DNA of 64,000 nt from DAINRZ01 sp964634885 (GTDB lineage Bacteria; Bacteroidota; Ignavibacteria; Kapaibacteriales; UBA2268). Where the stretch lies: the NCBI GenBank assembly GCA_964634885.1, contig CAZWLN010000003.1, positions 1 through 64,000 of the forward strand, given 5' to 3'. Positions 34,231 through 43,431 of this stretch are shown piece after piece. The notes below the pieces were generated by a model, which was not told the origin of the DNA, ran no database searches, and worked only from the letters and a program-made list of their open reading frames with translations. Position 1 is the stretch's first letter, and each line of letters begins with the position of its first letter. Made by a program: the position numbers and the translations under genes.

Positions 34231-35036
34231 GCGACTCAACTCAGCCCGAAACAGACATCAAAAATGAACTAAAGGATATTGTCCGGGACGACAATCTTGT
34301 ATATAAAAAGCCTTCGACTCTGCTCGATGTTCCTCTTCACTACTGCCCCGGCTGCGGACACAGCACCGTCCACAAGATATTGATGGAAGTGATTGAAGAA
34401 ATGGGCATCGAGAGCGATACCGTTGGTGTTGCTCCCGTTGGCTGCTCCGTTTTTGCTTACCATTACATGGGTATCGACGTGCAGCAGGCTGCTCACGGCA
34501 GGGCATGCGCACTTGCTACCGGCATCAAGAGGGTACTCCCCGACAAGTATGTCTTCACTTACCAGGGTGACGGCGACCTTGCAGCAATCGGTACCGGCGA
34601 AACAATGCACGCCTGCAACAGAGGTGAAAATATCCTTATCATCTTCATTAACAACGGCATTTACGGCATGACCAGCGGACAGATGGCTCCGACAACCCTT
34701 CCCGGCATGGTTTCAACCACCTCGCCCGACGGCAGGGACGTCAAAGTACAGGGCTATCCCTTCAAAATTACCGACGTAGTCGCTACCCTTCCCGGTACTG
34801 CTTACGTTACAAGGCAGTCCGTTCACAAGACCGCAAACGTCAGGAAATGTAAGAAAGCTCTGCAGAAAGCCCTCGAATACCAGAAGTTGGGACTGGGCAC
34901 ATGCTTAGTCGAAATAGTCTCGAACTGCCCTTCGAACTGGAAGATGACCCCGCTGCAGTCAAATCAATTTGTTGAAAATAATATGATCCCGTACTATCCG
35001 CTCGGCGATCTGAAAGTACCGGAGGTGAAGCCATGA
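34227..35036 (+). CDS. 2-oxoacid:ferredoxin oxidoreductase, beta (TPP-binding) subunit
   Basis: A 269-residue thiamine-pyrophosphate-binding subunit. It has the CPGCGH motif (HYCPGCGHSTVHK), the Mg/TPP-binding motif GDGDLAAIGTGETMHACNRGENILIIFINN, and GMTSGQMAPTT. It starts with ATGA overlapping the alpha stop, with a strong AGGAGG just upstream, and ends overlapping the gamma start, so the subunits are translationally coupled. Confidence 0.93.
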   Translation: MSDSTQPETDIKNELKDIVRDDNLVYKKPSTLLDVPLHYCPGCGHSTVHKILMEVIEEMGIESDTVGVAPVGCSVFAYHYMGIDVQQAAHGRACALATGIKRVLPDKYVFTYQGDGDLAAIGTGETMHACNRGENILIIFINNGIYGMTSGQMAPTTLPGMVSTTSPDGRDVKVQGYPFKITDVVATLPGTAYVTRQSVHKTANVRKCKKALQKALEYQKLGLGTCLVEIVSNCPSNWKMTPLQSNQFVENNMIPYYPLGDLKVPEVKP

Positions 35037-35569
35037 CAGAAGAAGCCATTTTTGCAGGATTTGGAGGACAGGGTGTCCTCTCCATGGGAATGATGCTCGC
35101 TTACGGCGGCATGATGGAAAATAAGGAAGTATGCTGGATGCCTTCATACGGCCCGGAAATGCGCGGCGGTACCGCTAACTGCATTACCATCATCTCGGAC
35201 GATACAATCAGCTCTCCGATCATTTCACGGTTCGATACGGTCGTTGCCCTCAACCAGCCTTCAGTCGAAAAGTTCGAATCGAGGGTTAAAACCGGTGGCG
35301 TTATGATCTACGACAAAGCCAGCATCATCAATCCTCCGACCAGGAGCGACATTAATATTTACGGCATTCCTGCCAGCGACGAAGCGCTGAAGCTCAAGAA
35401 CATGAAAGTAATGAACATGATCGTTCTCGGCGCTTTCCTGAAGGCACGCAAGACACTCAATCCCAAGACAATGGAAAAGGCGCTGTACAAAGCTCTGCCC
35501 GAAAGGCACCACAAGTTGATACCCCTCAACATGCAGGCCCTGGAGATCGGCGCTAGCCTGATTCCGTAG
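35033..35569 (+). CDS. 2-oxoacid:ferredoxin oxidoreductase, gamma subunit
   Basis: A 178-residue gamma subunit with the family start IFAGFGGQGVLSMGMMLAYGG, the middle motif PSYGPEMRGGTANC and the late helix TLNPKTMEKALYKALPERHHKLIPLN. It completes the delta-alpha-beta-gamma set, overlaps the beta gene by four bases, and is followed by a strong terminator. Enzymes of this kind are oxygen sensitive, pointing to an anaerobic or microaerophilic host or to reductive carbon metabolism. Confidence 0.93.
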   Translation: MTEEAIFAGFGGQGVLSMGMMLAYGGMMENKEVCWMPSYGPEMRGGTANCITIISDDTISSPIISRFDTVVALNQPSVEKFESRVKTGGVMIYDKASIINPPTRSDINIYGIPASDEALKLKNMKVMNMIVLGAFLKARKTLNPKTMEKALYKALPERHHKLIPLNMQALEIGASLIP

Positions 35570-35590
35570 AATTTGGGACTTAATGATAAT

Positions 35591-35630
35591 AAAAAAGGCT
35601 TCGTCCGATATATGGGTGAAGCCTTTTTTT
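35591..35630 (+). terminator. Rho-independent terminator of the oxidoreductase operon
   Basis: GGCTTC (35597-35602) and GAAGCC (35618-35623), extended by TCC/GGG-type pairs toward the loop, followed by seven T. A run of A before the stem (35591-35596) gives a partly bidirectional signal. Confidence 0.88.
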
Positions 35631-35758
35631 AATTTTAATTCCCGACGAAAGAAATCAGGAAAAAACGAAAAGAACATTATTTATATGCTGCTTGTCTCTC
35701 AGGCCGCATCTTCTGATGTAGTATCCCTAATGTATGTGCGAACAAATATACTGTGCCT

Positions 35759-36073
35759 TCATTTTGACTCGTTTTCGTTCACGCATTTTTCAATGAATGC
35801 ACTTATTAAAAAGCCCAACGGGGGAGGTAAGAATATATGCCAAAAAGTGTACTTGAAAGATCTTCTTTTGTTCTGCTCTATTATTTTCATCCTTTTTCTG
35901 GCTATCTCTTGCCTTATTTGTTCAATTCCAGCCTCACTCAGTTTCCTTGATGCTAATGCGGCTCTGGCAGCGGAAAGTGCATTCTCCCCGAAATTATACG
36001 GCTCGATGTGAACGATATTTACAAGTTCTTCATCGGAACTCTCTGCCATTATTTCATCGTAAGTCGAGCTCAT
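35759..36073 (-). CDS. Small membrane-anchored protein
   Basis: A 104-residue protein: an acidic helical N-terminus (MSSTYDEIMAESSDEELVNIV, then NALSAARAALASRKLSEAGIEQI, a motif common at the start of small uncharacterised proteins of this phylum), a basic stretch (RKRMKIIEQNKRRS) and one hydrophobic segment (FWHIFLPPPLGFLISAFI). Its start overlaps the stop of the upstream Kelch gene by four bases, so the two are coupled. Function unknown. Confidence 0.65.
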   Translation of the reverse strand: MSSTYDEIMAESSDEELVNIVHIEPYNFGENALSAARAALASRKLSEAGIEQIRQEIARKRMKIIEQNKRRSFKYTFWHIFLPPPLGFLISAFIEKCVNENESK

Positions 36074-37275
36074 TGGCTGACTAAAACCTTTTCACAATGC
36101 ACCCTGCTGCCGTTTTGAACCCTTACGAAATACATTCCCGGAATGCGTTCTTCGAGAGAGATCGAAAAGCTGTTCCCGAAAGCGGAATAGTGAAAACCGA
36201 CAGGTTGTCCGAGCATACCCGTAACAGAAACATTAATATCAGTACAAGGTTCACCGGCGAGAGTGACTGTAAAGTCGCCCTGTGTCGGGTTGGGAACGAC
36301 TACAGGAGCCTCTGCCGGGGCTTCATAATCAACGTCTTGTCTTTCAAAGCAGTATCTGTACAACTGGCCGTCAAATTCTTCAGATCCGTTCTGTCCACCG
36401 TACAGGTACACGCAGTCGCCGAGAATGGCAGTCTTGTGATAGGTTCTCGGCTGGGGCAGTTTAATTGAAGATATAGTCCAGGCGCCGCTGCCTGAGTAAA
36501 CATAAACCGTGTCGATGTCTATGCCTGATGTCGTCCCACCCATGATGTAGATTTTATTATTATAGGTAACACAAGAAGGAGCGTGGAGTTTGACGTTGAA
36601 ATTGGGCAAGCTTGTCCATGTGTCAGTCGAAGGGTCATATTCATCGAAATGGTCTCTTGTAAGGGTAGGTGTTGCCCCTCCCCCGGCAATCCTGTACACT
36701 TTGCCGTTAAGCTCTCCTGCAGCACAGTACCAGGCTCCATTGTGAGCCATCTGGGCTTTCCTTGCCCATGAGTCTGTCGAAGGGTCATATTCGTCGAAAT
36801 ACCATTCGGTTGTTCCGTCGCCGTTTTGTCCGCCCATAAGATAGACTTTGCCGTTGGCGGCAACAGCGCTGTGGTAATTGCGCGGAGTAAGGAGATCGGC
36901 ACCGATTGCCCAGGTATTGGATTGCGGATTATAGATATAGTTGAAATTCTGTGGTTTCTGGGGTATTCTTCCACCCATTACGATTATTTCGTCATTGACA
37001 ACCGTGGCTGTTGCCCAGTAGCAACCCTGGGGAATGGGCGCTTTTGTTGTCCAGGTATCAGTATCAGGGTCGTACTCGTATGTCGGTGAGTTGGCGGATG
37101 TAGTGCCGGAGACGACATAGAGCTTGCCGTTAGCGGCGGCAAGAAGCCCGAAAGGCGGTGCATCTTTAAGTGTGGCAAGCTTTGTCCACGCAGATTCCTG
37201 CGAATGAAGGCAGACATTACAAAACATGGTGAAAACTGCTGCTGTAACAAGAAGGAGTAAACAAGATTTTTTCAT
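36070..37275 (-). CDS. Kelch-repeat protein with T9SS sorting domain
   Basis: A 401-residue protein: signal peptide (LLLLVTAAVFTMFCNVCLHS), about six Kelch repeats (about 30-320; each with YEYDPDTDTWTTKAPIP- or VYLMGGQNGDGT-like strands) forming a beta propeller, and a divergent sorting domain (VVPNPTQGDFTVTLAG ... RIPGMYFVRVQNGSRVHCEKVLVSQ). The sorting domain has neither palindromic insertion. Surface-exposed binding or carbohydrate-related roles are typical of such propellers; the ligand is unknown. Confidence 0.88.
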   Translation of the reverse strand: MKKSCLLLLVTAAVFTMFCNVCLHSQESAWTKLATLKDAPPFGLLAAANGKLYVVSGTTSANSPTYEYDPDTDTWTTKAPIPQGCYWATATVVNDEIIVMGGRIPQKPQNFNYIYNPQSNTWAIGADLLTPRNYHSAVAANGKVYLMGGQNGDGTTEWYFDEYDPSTDSWARKAQMAHNGAWYCAAGELNGKVYRIAGGGATPTLTRDHFDEYDPSTDTWTSLPNFNVKLHAPSCVTYNNKIYIMGGTTSGIDIDTVYVYSGSGAWTISSIKLPQPRTYHKTAILGDCVYLYGGQNGSEEFDGQLYRYCFERQDVDYEAPAEAPVVVPNPTQGDFTVTLAGEPCTDINVSVTGMLGQPVGFHYSAFGNSFSISLEERIPGMYFVRVQNGSRVHCEKVLVSQ

Positions 37276-37482
37276 AAGCCATCCCGAATATAATTATTGA
37301 GAAAAACTACTAATCTTATATCGAAATATAATGAAAAAAAATAATCAATTAGCTTGAAAAAATAAGGAATTAGCCTTTGTAAGAGCAATTTCAGACAATT
37401 GTAAAATGAGATTAATACACATTGAATATCTTGCAGGTGCAGAATCCGGTAAATAATTAATAATACTGAGAAGAATTGAATA

Positions 37483-38169
37483 CTACTCTGAACAAAAGAT
37501 ATATCCCACACCGGAGATGGTTTTCAAATAGGCTGGTTTTGATGGGTCTTTCTCTATCTTCTTCCTGATTTGCCCTATGAAAACCCTCAGGTATTGTATC
37601 TCTTCCGAAAACGTGTTTCCCCATATGCTTTCAAGTATCTGCCTGTGGGTCATTGCTTTGTCTTTATTAGACATGAGCAGCTTCAAAATGGCATATTCGG
37701 TTGATGTGAGGCTGATTGGATGTCCGGATTTCTTCAATGTTCTTGAAGCAAAGTTGATCTCGAATTCTCCAACAGTTTGAACCGGAATATCCTGTAAAGT
37801 GTCTTTATGCCGGAGAGCCACCCTGATTCTTGCGAGTAATTCGCCGGAGTGGAATGGCTTGGTAATGTAGTCATCGGCGCCGGAGTCAAGAAGAAGCACC
37901 TTTTCATTTTCCGAACTTCTTACGGAGAGGATAATAATCTGCGCTGTGCTCCATTCCCTAAGCTGTTTCAGTACGGAAATACCTTCTTCGTCCGGCAGGT
38001 TCAGGTCGAGAAGGATCAGCTCCGGTTTGACGGATGAAGCTGCCATGATGCCGCTTCTGCCTGTCTCGGCAGTAATGACGTCGAAACCGTTGGCTTCAAG
38101 GGTCATTTTAAGAAGCTTCCTGATTTGCGGCTCATCATCGATGACCAATATTTTAATCTTATTGCTCAT
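37483..38169 (-). CDS. kdpE: KdpE, response regulator of the Kdp potassium system
   Basis: A 228-residue OmpR-type regulator starting at the Met of MSNKIKILVIDDEP; seven extra residues upstream are less likely. Receiver domain about 1-120 with Asp55 in LILLDLNLPDEEG as the phosphorylation site and the conserved KPF loop (DDYITKPFHSGELLARI); winged-helix DNA-binding domain about 130-228 (ISLTSTEYAILKLLM ... YLRVFIGQIRKKIEKDP). The start overlaps the end of kdpD by 11 bases. It probably binds the direct repeats upstream of kdpF. Confidence 0.95.
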   Translation of the reverse strand: MSNKIKILVIDDEPQIRKLLKMTLEANGFDVITAETGRSGIMAASSVKPELILLDLNLPDEEGISVLKQLREWSTAQIIILSVRSSENEKVLLLDSGADDYITKPFHSGELLARIRVALRHKDTLQDIPVQTVGEFEINFASRTLKKSGHPISLTSTEYAILKLLMSNKDKAMTHRQILESIWGNTFSEEIQYLRVFIGQIRKKIEKDPSKPAYLKTISGVGYIFCSE

Positions 38170-40783
38170 ATACCGGCAGAATAATATCAAAAATCAAGCC
38201 ATTCGGCTCATTACTCCTTACCGACAATCTACCTCCATGTGCTTCGATGAATCCTTTTGCGATGGACAGTCCCAAGCCTGTGCCGCCGGTTTTTGTTCCA
38301 GGAGGCCTGTAGAATTTCTCAAACAGCCTGCTGATTGCGTCTTGATTTAAACCTGCACCACTGTCAATTATCGAAACTTTAATAACTTTATCAACGTTTT
38401 CAGTAGCAATTGTAATTGTTGTTCCTTCAGGTGTGTATGTAAATGCATTATTCAATATATTGAACAATGCCTGGTTTATGAATCCGTAGTCAATCATCGA
38501 ACAGTTGTTCTCAGCCTTTAACTCGAATTTTATTATATGATTATTACTGATATCCTTAAGTTGGGAAAGCACATCAAAAATAACTTCGTCAATACTGAAA
38601 ACCCCTTTGTTCATTTTCAGCTTGCCGGACTCCAGCCTGGTAATATCGAGTAAATTTTCAACCAGGACATTCAATCTTTTACCGGCGATGTATATCTCAT
38701 CGGCAAAATTGCGAACCAGTTCAGGTCTGTCGGTAATATTCTGTTCCAATAAGCTCGTTGCTGAGCCTGATATTACAGCAATCGGTGTCCTGAATTCATG
38801 TGATATTGAATCGAGCAATGTATCATAGAGTTTGTTGGATTCTGTTTCAATTAACATTTTTTGTATTCTTTCTTCAGATTCTTCCTTTTCATAAATGCCT
38901 GCTAATTGGGTAATGATATTAGTAATTAAGTTCTCTTCTTCGATATTAAGTTTTTTCTTTAGCAGCAGGCAGACAACGCCGATCCTGCTCCTGTTCGAGA
39001 CAACCGGAAAATATTGCCCGACGGCGTCGGGGAGATTATCTGTGTATTTACCTGCTACTGTGTTATGCTCCAGGCACCATTTAGCAATGGCAGTCTCTTT
39101 TTGATCGAAATGATACAAATCTCCGGAACTGCCTATTGGTTGAAAAGCCTCATCGAAAAAAGTGGCATTAGCGTTAATATTGATACCGATATGTTTCAAA
39201 GCTATGGTAATAGCATTATATTTATTATTACAGCCTGCCAGCTCAGCAGTATAGTTTAACAGTGCGACGGCATTCTTTTCCCTTAATTTAACGAGTAACT
39301 GTTGCTTTCTTATCTTGGTTACAAGGAAACCGGTCGTAATCGCTGCCACCAAATTGATCAGCAAAGTAAGTACATCATGGAGTTTTGCAATTTCGAAGGT
39401 AAAAAGAGGTGGTATAAAGAAATAATTCCATATCAGGAAATTCAGGAAAGCCGCCATGATTATTGCCCCTCTGCCAACATAGAACGGCAGGATGAGAAGA
39501 TTCAACAGGAGTATAAGGCCGATGGACTGGTAACCGATGCTTTCCCTGAAGGGAAAACAAAGCACTGCAACAGTGAAGACCGACAAGGCAGAAACCATAT
39601 ACTCTTTAAACGGGGTAACAAATGTGTCTTCTGCCTTCTTAAAAACAATGTCCTTTATTTCTTCAGGCCTGACAATATAGATATCAATATTGCCGCTTTT
39701 CTGGATTAACCTATCGACATAATTGTCCTTTCGTAGATAGTTCCAGATATTATATTTTCCGGGTTTCCCTATTATTATCTGCCCGATGTTCATCCTTTTC
39801 GCTGTCTGCAGCAATCCGTCCACAAGGTCAGTGTCGGCTGTAGTTATTACTTCTGCACCCAGTTCTTTAGCCAGCCTCAGGTTTTTTTCCAGTTGTTCTG
39901 TTTTTTTCTCTGTTACTCTGATGCTGGTTTTCACATATACTGCATACCACTGGGACTTAAGAGCATATGCCATTCTGCGGGTCCACCTGATCAGCTCCGC
40001 GGAAAAGGGACTGGGGCCGACAGCTACCATCAGCTTGTCGCCTGCTTTCCAGGGACCTTCAATCTTCTTTTCACTCATATAATCGACGAGGTCGCTTTCG
40101 ACTTTTTCCGCAGTAAGTCTCAGGGCCATTTCTCTTAGGGAGAGCAGATTGCCGGGTTTAAAGAAATTCCTGAATGCGATCTCGGCTTTTTCAGGGATAT
40201 AGACCTTTCCCTCCGACAATCTCTGAAGCAATTCTTCGATTGGTAAATCGACAAGTTCAATGTTCTCAGTAATCTCTATTATTGAATCCGGTACGGTTTC
40301 ATGAATGGCAATGCCGGTGATTTGTTCCACTGTCTTATTCCTGCTTTCAATGTGCTGAACATTGAGTGTAGTTAAGACATCGATGCCGTTGTCCAGGAGT
40401 TCCAGGACGTCCTGGTATCTTTTGGAATGTTTAAGTCCGGGTATGTTCGAATGGGCCAGTTCATCTATTAATATGCAATCCGGTTTTAATACTATCGTTT
40501 TTTCAAGGTCGAACTCTTCGAATTGTATCTTTTTATAGGTCACTTTTTTCCTTGGCAGAACAGTTAGTCCTTCGAGCAGGTTTTCCGTTTCCACTCTTCC
40601 ATGGGTTTCAATGTAGCCCACTACAACATTTTTTCCGTTGGAGGCCAGTTCTTTGCCATGCAAAAGCATAGAGTAGGTTTTGCCCACACCGGCACACATA
40701 CCGAGAAATATCTTAAGTTTGCCCTGCAATCTACTCTGCTCCAGCCTGTTAATTTTTTCCAGTATTTCATCAGGTGTTTCCAT
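38159..40783 (-). CDS. kdpD: KdpD, sensor histidine kinase of the Kdp system
   Basis: An 874-residue kinase of full family length. N-terminal KdpD domain (about 20-230) with Walker A GMCAGVGKTY and LIDELAHSN; a Usp domain (about 250-375); four membrane helices (about 390-490, DUF4118); a GAF-like domain (about 515-635); HisKA with His662 in SISHEFRTPIAVISG; and HATPase_c (about 765-870; DSGAGL, GTGLGLSIAKG). It senses potassium limitation and ionic stress and phosphorylates KdpE. It follows kdpC with a 14-base overlap. Confidence 0.96.
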   Translation of the reverse strand: METPDEILEKINRLEQSRLQGKLKIFLGMCAGVGKTYSMLLHGKELASNGKNVVVGYIETHGRVETENLLEGLTVLPRKKVTYKKIQFEEFDLEKTIVLKPDCILIDELAHSNIPGLKHSKRYQDVLELLDNGIDVLTTLNVQHIESRNKTVEQITGIAIHETVPDSIIEITENIELVDLPIEELLQRLSEGKVYIPEKAEIAFRNFFKPGNLLSLREMALRLTAEKVESDLVDYMSEKKIEGPWKAGDKLMVAVGPSPFSAELIRWTRRMAYALKSQWYAVYVKTSIRVTEKKTEQLEKNLRLAKELGAEVITTADTDLVDGLLQTAKRMNIGQIIIGKPGKYNIWNYLRKDNYVDRLIQKSGNIDIYIVRPEEIKDIVFKKAEDTFVTPFKEYMVSALSVFTVAVLCFPFRESIGYQSIGLILLLNLLILPFYVGRGAIIMAAFLNFLIWNYFFIPPLFTFEIAKLHDVLTLLINLVAAITTGFLVTKIRKQQLLVKLREKNAVALLNYTAELAGCNNKYNAITIALKHIGININANATFFDEAFQPIGSSGDLYHFDQKETAIAKWCLEHNTVAGKYTDNLPDAVGQYFPVVSNRSRIGVVCLLLKKKLNIEEENLITNIITQLAGIYEKEESEERIQKMLIETESNKLYDTLLDSISHEFRTPIAVISGSATSLLEQNITDRPELVRNFADEIYIAGKRLNVLVENLLDITRLESGKLKMNKGVFSIDEVIFDVLSQLKDISNNHIIKFELKAENNCSMIDYGFINQALFNILNNAFTYTPEGTTITIATENVDKVIKVSIIDSGAGLNQDAISRLFEKFYRPPGTKTGGTGLGLSIAKGFIEAHGGRLSVRSNEPNGLIFDIILPVYEQ

Positions 40784-41354
40784 TGCATAACTCCGATAAT
40801 TTCAAATTCAATAAAAGAATATTGACTCTGTACTCGCCAAATATAAATAAATCGGGCTTTTCTACGGCAGATTCAATTAGTTTTATCAACATATTTTTTT
40901 GTGTATCGTTTAGATGCCTGTATTTTACAATCCGGTCAACCTGGAAATATGCTGCAGCAGGTGAAATATGCGGGTCAACTCCACTGGCTGAAGCAAAAAG
41001 GAGGTCTTCGGGAATATTATTAATACTGATATTCCCGTGATATTGCCTGATCGAATCGACCCTGGCCTGAACTTGCCCTTTTAATGTTTCCCCAACAGGA
41101 TTCAGGTTGCTGCCGCCTGATGGCGCCGGATTGTTAAGGACAGCCGAAGGCCTGCCGTGGAAATACTCCGGACCGTAAAATTGTTGACCGATCAGCTCAG
41201 AGCCTATAACCCGGTCATCTTTGATTATTAATGATCCGTTCGCTTTTCCGGGAAAAGCAAGCTGTGCAAACAGAGTAATAAGCATGGGATATACAATGCC
41301 TGTTATTATTGTAAGTATCAGGAATAGTTTGATTGTGATAATTACTCTTTTCAT
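40770..41354 (-). CDS. kdpC: KdpC, subunit of the K+-transporting ATPase
   Basis: A 194-residue protein with one N-terminal membrane helix (FLILTIITGIVYPMLITLFAQLAFP) and the family motifs GSELIGQ, FHGRPSA and DLLFASASGVDPHISPAAA. KdpC helps assemble and stabilise the KdpFABC complex. It lies two bases after kdpB. Confidence 0.95.
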   Translation of the reverse strand: MKRVIITIKLFLILTIITGIVYPMLITLFAQLAFPGKANGSLIIKDDRVIGSELIGQQFYGPEYFHGRPSAVLNNPAPSGGSNLNPVGETLKGQVQARVDSIRQYHGNISINNIPEDLLFASASGVDPHISPAAAYFQVDRIVKYRHLNDTQKNMLIKLIESAVEKPDLFIFGEYRVNILLLNLKLSELCNGNT

Positions 41355-41356
41355 AA

Positions 41357-43420
41357 TTAAACTAACCCTGTATAATTGATGATCATGTCAATTAATTTTA
41401 TACCGAGAAATGGCGCTGTCAAGCCGCCCAAACCGTAGATGACAATATTTCTTTTTAATACTGAGGATGCGCTTTTGGCGTTATACTTGACTCCTTTGAT
41501 TGCCAGGGGAATTAATGCAATAATTATCAGGGCGTTGAAGATGACAGAACTCAGAACGGCGCTCTCAGGGCTTGCAAGATTCATAATATTCAGTTTCGAA
41601 AGGACCCCCTGCCCTGATGATGTCATATACAATGATCCGAAAATGGCCGGAAGTATCGCAAAATACTTGGCTACGTCATTGGCTATGCTGAACGTTGTAA
41701 GTGAGCCCCTTGTCATCAGCATCTGTTTCCCGATTTCCACAACATCTATGAGTTTTGTCGGATTGCTGTCAAGGTCAACCATGTTGCCAGCTTCCCTTGC
41801 TGCCTGTGTGCCGCTGTTCATGGCAACGCCTACGTCAGCCTGTGCAAGGGCAGGAGCATCGTTTGTCCCGTCGCCGATCATGGCAACCAGCTTGCCGTTT
41901 GCCTGTTCTTCCCTGATCCTTTTAAGCTTATCTTCGGGTGTCGCTTCAGCAATGAAATCATCGACACCGGCTTCGGCAGCGATTGCAACAGCAGTAAGAG
42001 GGTTGTCGCCTGTAATCATTACAGTCTTAATACCCATTTGCCTCAATTTTCCGAAACGCTCTTTAATTCCTCCCTTAACGATGTCTTTTAACCTGATCAC
42101 TCCTGCTATTTTGTTGTTCTCACATACGACCAGCGGAGTCGATCCTTCATTCGCTACTTTTTCGACAATGGAATTGACTTCATCGGGATAGGTTCCGCCG
42201 TTACCCTCTACAAACTTCCTGATTGCCCCGGCTGATCCTTTCCTGATTTGCCTCGATTCATTTCCGGTTTTAATATCGACGCCGCTCATCCTGGTTTGTG
42301 CAGTAAATGGTATGAACTGTACCGCGGTGCTGTCGAGTTCCCTGCCCCGGATATGGTATTTGTCTTTTGCCAGTATTACAATCGAACGGCCTTCGGGTGT
42401 TTCGTCGGAAAGAGAAGAAAGCTGTGAAATGTCGGCTAGATATGAAGGCTCGACATTATTTACCGGTATGAACTCGGTTGCCATTCTATTCCCTAATGTT
42501 ATTGTTCCGGTTTTGTCAAGTAAAAGTACGTCAACGTCGCCCGCTGCTTCAACTGCCTTTCCGCTTTTTGCAATAACATTCCTTTTTGTCAGCCTGTCGA
42601 TGCCACTAATACCGATTGCCGACAGCAGGCCGCCGATTGTTGTAGGTATCAGGCAGACCAATAATGAGATCAGCACGGGAACGGTAATACCGGAAATATT
42701 ACTACCTGTGGACTGCAGGGCATATGCCTCGAATGGTTTTAGAGTAACCACGGCGAGCAGGAAGATGATTGTCATGCCGCTGAGCAGAATAGTGAGGGCA
42801 ATCTCATTAGGTGTCTTTTGCCGTTTGGCGCCTTCCACCAGTGCAATCATCTTGTCCAGGAATGTATCTCCCTGTTTGGAAGTGATACGTATGGCAATCC
42901 TGTCGCTGATTACTTTTGTCCCGCCGGTAACCGCGCTCCTGTCTCCTCCGCTCTCCCTGATCACCGGCGCCGATTCGCCGGTGATGGCTGATTCGTCCAC
43001 GCTTGCAATTCCTTCGATTACTTCTCCGTCTCCGGGGATTGTGTCGCCGGCTTCGCAGACGACGACATCGCCTGTTTCCAGTTCTGTTGACAGCACCCTC
43101 CTTTCCAGCCCGTTAACAAGCAGCCTTGCGTATGTATTTGTCCTCATTTTCTTCAGGGATTCGGCCTGGGCTTTACCACGTCCTTCAGCCACCGCTTCCG
43201 AGAAATTGGCAAAAAGGACTGTGAACCAAAGCCAGATTGAGATTTGTATATTGAAACCCGAATACTGTACTGCTGTTATTAATGTCGTAATGATTGCCCC
43301 GAGGAATACGATGAACATCACAGGGTTCTTCAACTGTTTCAGTGGATGAAGCTTGACGAAAGACGCTTTTAAAGCCTCGATCAGCAGCTTCCTTTCAAAT
43401 GTTTTCATTTCTTTTTTCAT
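41357..43420 (-). CDS. kdpB: KdpB, P-type ATPase subunit of the K+ transporter
   Basis: About 687 residues from the ATG at 43420, preferred over an in-frame TTG at 43435 that overlaps the kdpA stop. Actuator motif SAITGESAPVI (TGES), phosphorylation motif DKTGTITLGNR with Asp302, nucleotide-binding KGSAGAIRKF and the hinge MIGDGTNDAPALAQADVG are all present. It hydrolyses ATP to drive K+ uptake through KdpA. Confidence 0.96.
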   Translation of the reverse strand: MKKEMKTFERKLLIEALKASFVKLHPLKQLKNPVMFIVFLGAIITTLITAVQYSGFNIQISIWLWFTVLFANFSEAVAEGRGKAQAESLKKMRTNTYARLLVNGLERRVLSTELETGDVVVCEAGDTIPGDGEVIEGIASVDESAITGESAPVIRESGGDRSAVTGGTKVISDRIAIRITSKQGDTFLDKMIALVEGAKRQKTPNEIALTILLSGMTIIFLLAVVTLKPFEAYALQSTGSNISGITVPVLISLLVCLIPTTIGGLLSAIGISGIDRLTKRNVIAKSGKAVEAAGDVDVLLLDKTGTITLGNRMATEFIPVNNVEPSYLADISQLSSLSDETPEGRSIVILAKDKYHIRGRELDSTAVQFIPFTAQTRMSGVDIKTGNESRQIRKGSAGAIRKFVEGNGGTYPDEVNSIVEKVANEGSTPLVVCENNKIAGVIRLKDIVKGGIKERFGKLRQMGIKTVMITGDNPLTAVAIAAEAGVDDFIAEATPEDKLKRIREEQANGKLVAMIGDGTNDAPALAQADVGVAMNSGTQAAREAGNMVDLDSNPTKLIDVVEIGKQMLMTRGSLTTFSIANDVAKYFAILPAIFGSLYMTSSGQGVLSKLNIMNLASPESAVLSSVIFNALIIIALIPLAIKGVKYNAKSASSVLKRNIVIYGLGGLTAPFLGIKLIDMIINYTGLV

Positions 43421-43431
43421 GTTTACTACTC